A stretch of DNA of 64,000 nucleotides from Pseudocercospora fijiensis CIRAD86 (taxonomy: Eukaryota > Ascomycota > Dothideomycetes > Mycosphaerellales > Mycosphaerellaceae), in contig NW_006921534.1 in assembly GCF_000340215.1 (NCBI RefSeq), positions 1,349,668 through 1,413,667 of the forward strand, written 5' to 3'. Position 1 is the first letter of the stretch, and each line of letters starts with the position of its first letter. This document shows positions 56,380 through 64,000 of this stretch, piece by piece. The notes beneath the pieces were generated by a model. That model made no database searches and was not told the DNA's origin. It was given only the letters and a program-made list of their open reading frames with translations. The translations under genes were made by a program, and so were the position numbers.

Positions 56380-59300
56380 GTCGCAGTCGTTAGTAGTGTT
56401 TATACTATTCGTATAGTACTATATTAATACTTATCGACTCGTCGACTCGGTCGTATTAGTCGACTCGGTCTAAACTAGAATATACTAGTAGTACTATAGT
56501 TTTAAGTGTATTACTATTATATTAACCGTCGTTACTATATATCGCTGCATCCTGTCTTATACGTTCTCTATAAACAATAAAATTATTCTTCGCCGCCTTA
56601 GTATTATTGTCCTCTGTGTTTCGGAGGTGCGATTTCTATACACTCTATACGGCACGTTGCCTTTTTATTACTCGCCCGTAAGCCTTTACGGCTCGCATTT
56701 CCTTATCCTCCTATTCCTCGTCGTAAATTGTGTTATACGTCTCGAAATCAACTGTACTATTAATATAGCGAGTCCTATGCGGGGCGCCTTCGTCTACGGG
56801 TACGGCGTATAATATGTAATAGACTAGTAGTAGGCTATATACCCGTCGCCCTTTAAGTCTACTATAGTACGGTAAAAGACGCCGTAGCCGGATTATCGTT
56901 AGACTATACGTATCCTTATACTCGCTCTTGTCGTTAACATAGTCGTAAAGCTTAACAAAAACGCCTATAACGGGCCTCCGTTTCGTCTTAAGCCCCTTCC
57001 TATATTTGATTCCTATTTCTATATTAATCGAGATTACGTACTTAAGTTAAGCTAGTAGGCGACCGCCGAATCGAACCGCTAATTTATTAGGTGTTTCTAC
57101 ACAATTAACGTTGTATTCCTATACCTATATGAAATTATAACGTCTGTTGCCGTAGAGCCCCTCCTAGTTTAGTATATATCTCGCGAAGTCGGCTGCTACT
57201 ACGTTAGGATGTTCTATATCCTTATCCGTAGGCTTCTAGTATCGGATTCTACCGTAGAAGCAGATCTCTATGTCTAGGACGTATATATAGTCCGTTACGA
57301 TATCGTTAGGGTCGGCTACGGTGCTTAATACGCTATTCTTATCGTAGGCACCCTGTTGCCGCACGAATACCGCAATCGCTTATTAGAAGTCGCGACCTAA
57401 GTTCTCTTCTATTATAGCTATAGCCTCCCTTATCGTAATCTACTTAACCGATTTCTTTCCGTCCCTCTATTTCTCGGGCTAGTATCCTAGGATATCCTCT
57501 ACTAGCCGTACTATAGTTAGTATTATTAGCTGTTATATATACTCTTTAACAGTGCGAGCATTTGCAGGGATTGCTATATATTCTTTGTCGTCTTCGGCCT
57601 ATATATTTAATCTATTAGTATCGCTATCTAGTATACTTTCTTCCTAGCTAGGCTTCTTGTTTATTAGCCGAAATGCAAGCTTTAGTAGTTTATAGTGTTT
57701 ATGCTCGAAATAGCTAGTATTTAAGTCTAGAAGATTGCCGAACGTCTTAATATAGCTCGGGGCATATATTATACCGTAGAATTTCGGTATATTAAAGTGC
57801 CCTTCTATTTGTATTATTATTAGCTCGTTAGCTTCGTCGTCCTCGTCTATTGTAACCGCATCGTCGTTATTTAGGTCGTTCGTTCTTCGCGTAGTAGCCT
57901 TCGCCTCCCGCTAGGCCCTCTTCTATACCTTTGTTACCCTATATAGGCGAAACACATTCTTCTATTCGTTTATCCGGTGCAATACTATCCTAAGATACTT
58001 AACTGTTTCGTCGTTATAGCATCTATATATCGCTAGAACAGTAAAGTCTACTAGTATACGTAGAAATCTTATCGCCTACGGTTAACGGACCTCTTCGAGT
58101 AGTAGTACAAATACAACTAATAAGACTCGTAGGACGCTTTACTGCTCTTAGCCTATCTACTAAGTAACTGCTAAGTAGTAGCAGAACTTGCGAAGATTAG
58201 TATATACGGGCATATACGCGAACCGTCTATCTAGTATCGTATCGATAATCCCTTGTACTACTGTTTTCCCTAGCTTTCTTATTTTAGTAGATAGGCCCCT
58301 ATTTAGGGTCGAGTCGGCAACTAGTCGGTATCTCCTCGTTTTTATATAGCTTATCTTGTCTACTAGTAGGTCCGTAGTCTATTAGATTGCGTATATTAGT
58401 ACTCCTTTTAGCAGCTAGTGCAGTGTGTCTACTACTAAAGACCGGTATATATCGACGTGTTTCTAGCGCTATATAAAGCAATCGATGTCGTAGACGTTCT
58501 ACGGATCCTTCGCTATATATTCGCCTTTACGTTTCCTTAGATATCGCTACTTCGTAGATTCGTATAACCGCTATTCTGCTATAATATCGAGGTGCTCTCG
58601 TTCTATCGGATATACTAGGCAACTTAGGTAATGTATGTTTGTCTTAACTCCGGTAATTGCAACTTGCTCTTTATAGTCTACTAACATTACTACTAAGATT
58701 AGAAAGCACCTACGCGTCGCGCTATCTGCGTATATAATGTCCTAGCCCTCGCCGTCGGCCGCTTTTATAGCAGAGCGAAATATATATACTATCGACATAT
58801 AATATACACTATTTTTAGTGAAACTATCGCTATCCTTAACGACCGGTAGTAGTCCTAGTAAGATCGTGCCGGGTCTGTTGTTCGCGTTACGTGCTCGTAC
58901 GTATAGGTTTCCGATAGTAAGGTATATAGGGTATGCTATTAAGTTACCTTAGTAGTTAGTTATCTACGTTTTATCGGTTGATACGATTAGAGGTACGATC
59001 GTTGCGCCGTCTATGTTTATCTTGCTCTAGGTATCCTACTACTAGTCTGCTAACGCTATATTAGAGTAGATTCGCCGTAGTAGGTCGTTAGTCGTCTACG
59101 CTCGATATAGCTTATATACTAGATTATTCCTAAAGCTACTATAACCTATTAAGAACATTACTGCTTTCTTAACGGATCGGTATCGTAGCACTAGCTCCGT
59201 ACTGCCGTAACCCGTTCGACTTATCGGAAGGTATAGCTTTCGAACCTTTATTTAACCTAATGCCCTCGATAGTAGTATACCGCCGGCTCGTAGTTTCGAC

Positions 59301-60140
59301 GTTATAGCCTTTATGCTTTTCTAGCTTAGTAGATCGTATAGTAGTACTAGCCTCTCGTCTTCGAAAAGCCTCGCAATTGTATATCCGGATATTCTCTCTC
59401 TTTTTAAGAATTACGCAAAGCTTATATCGAATAGTAACTTAAATGTTCCGTACTCGCCCGAAGTATCTTGTGTTCGTATTTCAACGCTGCTTATAGATTA
59501 GGCGCTTGTATTCACTCTACTATACTAAACTGTAATTATGCTATACCTAGCTATAGGCTTGCTAGCGGCACGGCTAGTATATTCGGTAAATACATCGATA
59601 TTATCCGCGGTACGGTAGCCTTTTAGTATTAGCCGTAATCTTATTAACTTCTAGCTTCCTAGCGTTATTGTCGTTCCGGCGGCAGTTGCCTATACGCTTT
59701 CTATTTCGTCTTCGTCCGCTAGGCTATCCTATATGTCGAATTCCGGTAATTTAAGATATCTATCCCATTTAATGCTATCTACACTTCCCTTATCTTCCTA
59801 TAGCGCTAGTACTGTTAGCGTTAATGTCGTTGCTAGAACAGCTTCTATTGTGCCTTCTTTATTTACGTCTTGCTATGTGCCTTCTAGTATCGATCTGTCG
59901 TCGGCTTATTCGGCGCTCTAGTTACTATCTTAGATCGTATATAAGTTAAGTTAGGCTCGCTTCGCGGCATTATTTGTAGTAGAATCGTGCTCGGCAAATT
60001 CTTTTAGTACGACGCGTTTCTCGCACTTGTTTCTATGTTGCTTATAGCCGTAGGAGCTTTTAAGTAGCCGGTTATATAACCCGCATTCGATATAGTAAAA
60101 TATTACTATATATATAGTTAGCTTTCGATAATAGGCGCTA
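56380..60140 (-). mobile_element. Plavaka-like (CACTA/EnSpm-type) transposase relic, RIP-mutated
   Basis: The minus strand reads a large transposase broken by TAG/TAA. At the N-terminal end (about 60,120-59,990) there is a zinc-finger-like CG-x-LYNRLLKSS-x(5)-H-x(3)-KC pattern. Around 59,020-58,860 it reads VPLIVSTDKTQ, then AYPIYLTIGN and ILLGLLPV, the hallmark of Plavaka transposases (the DDE region of this fungal CACTA-related family). Near 58,440 it reads VVDTLH followed by LLKGVL, another family block. The longest open fragment is 58,299-58,481. Terminal inverted repeats and target duplications could not be located, so limits are approximate. Confidence 0.7.
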
Positions 60141-60842
60141 GTGCTATAGCTACTATAGGGTTGCCGTATATCGACGTATACGAAGTTACTAAGGCTCTAC
60201 TACTACGAAGTTAGGTATAAGTCGGGGTCCGACTCGATGTCGATTCGTAGCCCGCGGATTCGGCAAAATCTCGGATTTATCCCGTTCGATTATACTAACT
60301 TAATATTACTCTACTAGCGCCTCTTGCGATAATATTTGAATACTAATTTGTATGCCGACTCGCCGTCCGACTCGGCTACTAGTTAGGATCAATCGGAAAA
60401 TTAATACTAAATATAAACGACCGTACTACACTTCGACTAGACTTCTACGTCACTTCTAACGCCCTAAGGCCTATATATTATACCGTAAAATGCGTTGTAC
60501 ATATTCAATTCTGTATACGTATAGGAGTAGCATTGCTCCGGTTTGATACTACGCCGTAGTATTATTAATTACGTTAAATTCGCCCGGTACTACTAAGGCT
60601 TGCTCTAGTTATATTATAGCTAGGTTATATTCCTAAGTAAAGTAAACGAATAGCGCTCGAGTAACTGCTAGTAAGTATTGCTTAGCCGACTTAGTAACGA
60701 CGTCGTTTAAGGCGGTATCTAATAAGCGGTTTATATTAAATCTAAGGCCTCTAAGACTCGTAGCAGTTACAACTACCCTGTCGGTGCGCCTATTAGATAG
60801 AAGTATAAAGCCTTATCCTGTCGACTCTATTTAATTTTTATA

Positions 60843-60884
60843 TACACGCCATTACATACACGCTATTACATACACGCTATTATA
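60843..60884 (+). repeat. Three 14-bp tandem repeats
   Basis: TACACGCCATTACA followed by two near-identical units (60857-60870 and 60871-60884). It is unusual in retaining six or more CpA sites inside a block otherwise stripped of them. Confidence 0.75.
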
Positions 60885-62100
60885 CAGACCTATACGCCGA
60901 CTTATTAATATCAACCTATGTCTTAACCTCTAGCGCAGCTAAGTATCGGGTCTCGCGTCGCTCTAGGGATAGTGCGCTAGTCATCCGCTCCCTAGCTAAT
61001 AGCACTATTCTATTAGCTAGAGCCCGCGGCTCTAACCCGCTTTAGGGTTCTAGGTGTTAAGGTCGGCTAGGTGTGTTTCCGGTCGGGGTCTAATTGCCCT
61101 TATACTAGACTATATCTTCGACGTAGCGAGATCTAGAGCTAATCGTGTCGATATAGGTGCTTTAGCCGGGTATTACCTACTCGCTCGCCTACACTTAACA
61201 GGATATTGTAGGTTATAACCTAGAGTTAATCGGCTTTCTATACTAGCAGGCCGGGGAGGGTAACAATGCTCGCGTCTACTGTTTTTTAGTCGGTAGCAAT
61301 TATACTACTACTAGTGCCTCTTTCTATTTTATAGGCTAGTTCGCTAACAAGGATTTGCTACTCGATCGCTCGTACCTAGAAGACTAGTTTATATACCTCC
61401 TATGCGATCCAGTTCTAGCTAATACTAAGCTCGCCGACTATATTATGTTTCCGGACGGCAGTGTATTAGACTAGGACGCTAGTAAGGATCGTGCTATTGC
61501 TTTAGTCCGCGGCGTAGATAAGTAGTACATCGATAGTATCTAGAGAAGTACGTTTTACTATAACTCGAATGTTTAGCTACCGCTAACTCTAAGCAGCACA
61601 ATAAACGTTTGCTACGGTCGGCTTAAGGCAGTATTATATACTATCGCAGGATAGCGTGCGAGCACTGCTAGTCTAGTATAGACATATGCATTATTTATAT
61701 ATAGGGTTACTAAGTTCGGGGTCGATTAATAATTTAGGGGCGGATTGATACTACGACTCGGTATCTTAGAGTTAGCCTACACTTTTCGGTAATACTATTA
61801 ATATATCAAACTCATATCCTACTATATTACGATGCTATTTTCTAGTATTACCGTCTTCGTGTTAGACGCTCGGTTAGCGTTAGACTAACCTGTATCCTAT
61901 ATGCTAGCGGCAACTACGCCTTCGCGGATTGTCGAATTACCTAGAAGTAACTTAAAACATTCCGGTATGTATAGCGACTAATTTGAGTATAGATACGTAT
62001 ACCTATGCATTTTATCGCGATAGGCCTTAATATAGATTAATATAGTGCCGAAGAGTTTAGCTACTACTAGTTGAAATTATTGTCCTAGCTACTATCCTAG
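60885..62100. other. RIP-mutated sequence, unassigned
   Basis: 1.2 kb of CpA-poor DNA. Around 61,330-61,720 the plus strand reads a frame broken only at TAG/TAA that contains a MFPDGSVLD segment and looks protein-coding in origin. No family recognised. It may be a captured gene piece or part of another transposon. Confidence 0.35.
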
Positions 62101-62757
62101 CATTCTACTACTACTACTACTGCTACCGACTCGCTATAGATAGCCTACTTAGCCTCGATTCGCATAAGTTCCGTACTGCTTAACTTTCCGACATCTAGTT
62201 TCCTTATCCGATCTAGCCTCCCGGCTACTAGATCTATATCCTATTGCTACTGTTACTACTACCGACTTACTACGGATGCCCTACTCGGCCTAGAGTCGTA
62301 TAAGTTCCGTACTGCTTTACTTCCCGCTATCTAGTTTCCTTGTCTTATCTAGCCTCCCGGCTACTAGATCTATATCCTATTGCTACTATTACTACTACCG
62401 ACTTACTACGGATGCCCTACTCGGCCTAGAGTCGCATAAGTTCCGTACTGCTTTACTTCCCGCTATCTAGTTTCCTTGTCTTATCTAGCCTCCCGGCTAC
62501 TAGATCTATATCCTATTGCTACTATTACTGCTACCGACTCGCGGCGGATAGCCTACTCGGCCTAGAGTCGTACGAGTTCCGCACTGCTTTACTTCCCGCT
62601 ATCTAGTTTCCTTGTCCTATCTAGCCTCTCGGCTACTAGATCTATATCCTATTGCTACTGTTACTGCTACCGACTCGCGGCGGATAGCCTAATTAGTCTC
62701 GACTCGCACGAGTTCCGTACTGCTTTAGGTCCCGCTATATAGTTTCTTGTCTTTTAT
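62101..62757 (+). repeat. 136-bp minisatellite, about 4.8 copies
   Basis: The marker GATCTATATCC recurs at 62231, 62367, 62503 and 62639, exactly 136 bp apart. Each unit carries CTAGTTTCCTTGTC and ACTAGATC blocks and an imperfect CTACTG triplet stretch. The two central copies are almost identical and the outer copies more diverged, as in arrays that grow by unequal exchange. The period is not a multiple of three. Confidence 0.92.
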
Positions 62758-62841
62758 AGCATCTCGTTATAATTCTCGGTAGAAGTACTATAGGATTTTC
62801 GTCGCCGTCGTAGTTATACCGTAGTTAACGAAGGTCGAGGC

Positions 62842-63045
62842 TAACAACGCCGTAGGCTCGGATCTAGCACTAGTATATTGAAAGGGCATATAAGGCTGCA
62901 ATTATTATTAAGTAGCTAACCTCTTCGTTATAGGTAGAGCTATTTGCCTTCGCCTATAACGAAGGGATTAGCTGCTTAATAATAATTGTAGCCTTATACG
63001 CCCTTTTAATATGCCGGTACTAGATCCGAGCCTACGGCGTTGTTA
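62842..63045. repeat. Fold-back (MITE-like) element
   Basis: Arms of about 94 bp (62842-62935 and 62951-63045) are inverse complements with few mismatches, mostly transitions, around a loop of about 15 bases. The outer end reads TAACAACGCCGTAGGCTCGG. The short length, two long arms and lack of coding capacity fit a fold-back or MITE-type element. Confidence 0.85.
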
Positions 63046-63101
63046 GGTTTATATCGAGTCTAGGCGCTAGATTGCTAAGGTATATATCTAGTATAGGTAA
63101 A

Positions 63102-63402
63102 CACGGCCTTAGTCGTATAGCTAAAGATATAGCAGTAGTAGTATATAAATTGCTAAAGTTCATTCTCCTAATATTGAATTCTTCTTCTTCTTCTTCTTTA
63201 TCCTCTAGACGAGACTACTCTTGTCCGGCGTTAAAGACTAAAGAATTACTGCTATAACTCTTAGCTAGGACGCTAAACAAATAGGCACGGCTACGCTCGC
63301 AAAGAAGGTCTACGTAGTATGCTAGTAGGCAGATAGATATAGCCTTTGTCGTACGACTAAAGAGGTAGTAGAGGTAGTATATAAATTGCTAAAGTTCATC
63401 CG
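63102..63402 (+). repeat. Imperfect direct repeat pair
   Basis: A segment of about 57 bp ending GCTAAAGTTCAT (about 63,105-63,163) recurs near 63,343-63,401, with an identical core AGTATATAAATTGCTAAAGT. A CTTCTTCTTCTTCTT microsatellite lies between (about 63,180-63,195). Probable remnant of one transposon family. Confidence 0.6.
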
Positions 63403-63930
63403 CCTTAAACTTAATTTCGTCCTTAGTAACTACGTAGTAAGCGGGTCGTGCTATACCTTAAAGTCCTAAATGTGCCTATAGCCCGACCCTATATAGATCT
63501 TATCGGCGATACTATAGTCGACGACTGTACCTACGAGTAGGGTCTAACAGTTATTATATATATCCTGCCTACGAGTCGGGTAGAAACGAGTATAGTAACG
63601 CTTACTAACGATAATTACGGTTATCTTCGGATACTTCTCTTTGCTACCGTAGAGCTTTATAAAGGCCTTTTTAGGACTACCTAGGTCACTATATAGTACA
63701 CTGCCTCGATTGCTCTTGCGGTTAGTAACTAGGACCGACTACTTATTAAATTTTCTAGGTCTAGTAAACTTAACGCTCTACAAGTTCTAGCAGTCCTTCT
63801 ATAGTGTACTAGGTTTCGAATTCGAATTATAGCCTACGCGAGGAGTATCTAGGATACGGCCGGGTACTGTAATTATACTAGTACCTACCGAGAAGCTAAA
63901 TAGCTTTACGGGAGTAACTGATATTACCCC
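63403..63930. other. RIP-mutated sequence up to the block edge, unassigned
   Basis: About 530 bp, CpA-poor, with a coding-like minus frame broken by TAG/TAA (about 63,800-63,400). No family recognised. The block ends near GTAACTGATATTACCCCGGC. Confidence 0.35.
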
Positions 63931-64000
63931 GGCATGATAGTCCGGCTTTTCACAGCAGCTGCCTGCGTCTGGCGCCTTCTTGAGGGCCCTTCTTTTTCTT
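63931..64000. other. Unmutated flank at the right edge
   Basis: CpA and TpG return abruptly (for example CATGATAG, CACAGCAGCTGCCTGCG), so the last 70 bases are outside the RIP-mutated block. Too short to contain an identifiable gene. Confidence 0.6.

Noticed and set aside
56627..56812. 61-aa ORF with hydrophobic segments
   Set aside because: A chance open stretch within the RIP-mutated Plavaka region; a low-CpA sequence produces scattered open frames without conserved content.
62101..62757. CRISPR array
   Set aside because: The 136-bp units are contiguous with no unique spacers, and the DNA is fungal.

Overview
This window looks like filamentous ascomycete DNA, most likely Dothideomycetes (inference from gene style). 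It has compact genes with 46-75 bp GT-AG introns, Pezizomycotina-type proteins, and repeat blocks with an extreme repeat-induced point mutation (RIP) signature. In those blocks CpA/TpG is almost gone and TpA is in excess, while CpG, CpC and CpT survive, so the repeats carry TAG/TAA stops every few codons without becoming very AT-rich.

Layout. (1) 1 to about 1,290: RIP-mutated DNA transposon, probably hAT-like, reading leftwards. (2) About 1,370-19,580: intact gene island with an S10 serine carboxypeptidase, a large disordered protein, a DUF4804-like protein, a fungal nitroreductase, NOC3, NIP7, a decayed gene region, a MAG1-type DNA glycosylase, GET1 and ECT1. (3) 19,589-22,896: complete 3.3 kb Mutator-like (MULE) element with 23-bp TIRs and an 8-bp target duplication, RIP-mutated except at its ends. 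(4) 22,897-25,976: a 3.1 kb island with a 2OG-Fe(II) oxygenase gene broken by a single-base frameshift and a small cysteine-containing secreted protein. (5) 25,977 to about 63,930: 38 kb of RIP-mutated nested repeats. A 15.7 kb Helitron (25,977-55,908) contains an inserted minus-strand chromovirus (27,469-41,697, TSD GTAAG), which itself contains a plus-strand chromovirus (29,769-36,847, TSD TATAG). At 55,908/55,909 the Helitron 3' end (hairpin + CTAG) abuts a second copy of the Helitron 5' end. Beyond lie a large tandem-repeat hairpin, a Plavaka-like (CACTA-type) transposase relic, a 136-bp minisatellite and a fold-back element. (6) Unmutated DNA resumes at about 63,930.

The host genes are mostly housekeeping. 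NOC3 and NIP7 (both 60S subunit biogenesis) are divergent and share a promoter of about 110-175 bp. GET1 (tail-anchored protein insertion) and ECT1 (phosphatidylethanolamine synthesis) are divergent across 317 bp. Gene-island DNA shows no visible RIP leakage. The most unusual content is the repeat architecture: a datable nest of transposons, a head-to-tail Helitron junction, and large unassigned coding relics carried by the Helitron. Domain names are assigned by eye from motifs and need profile searches.
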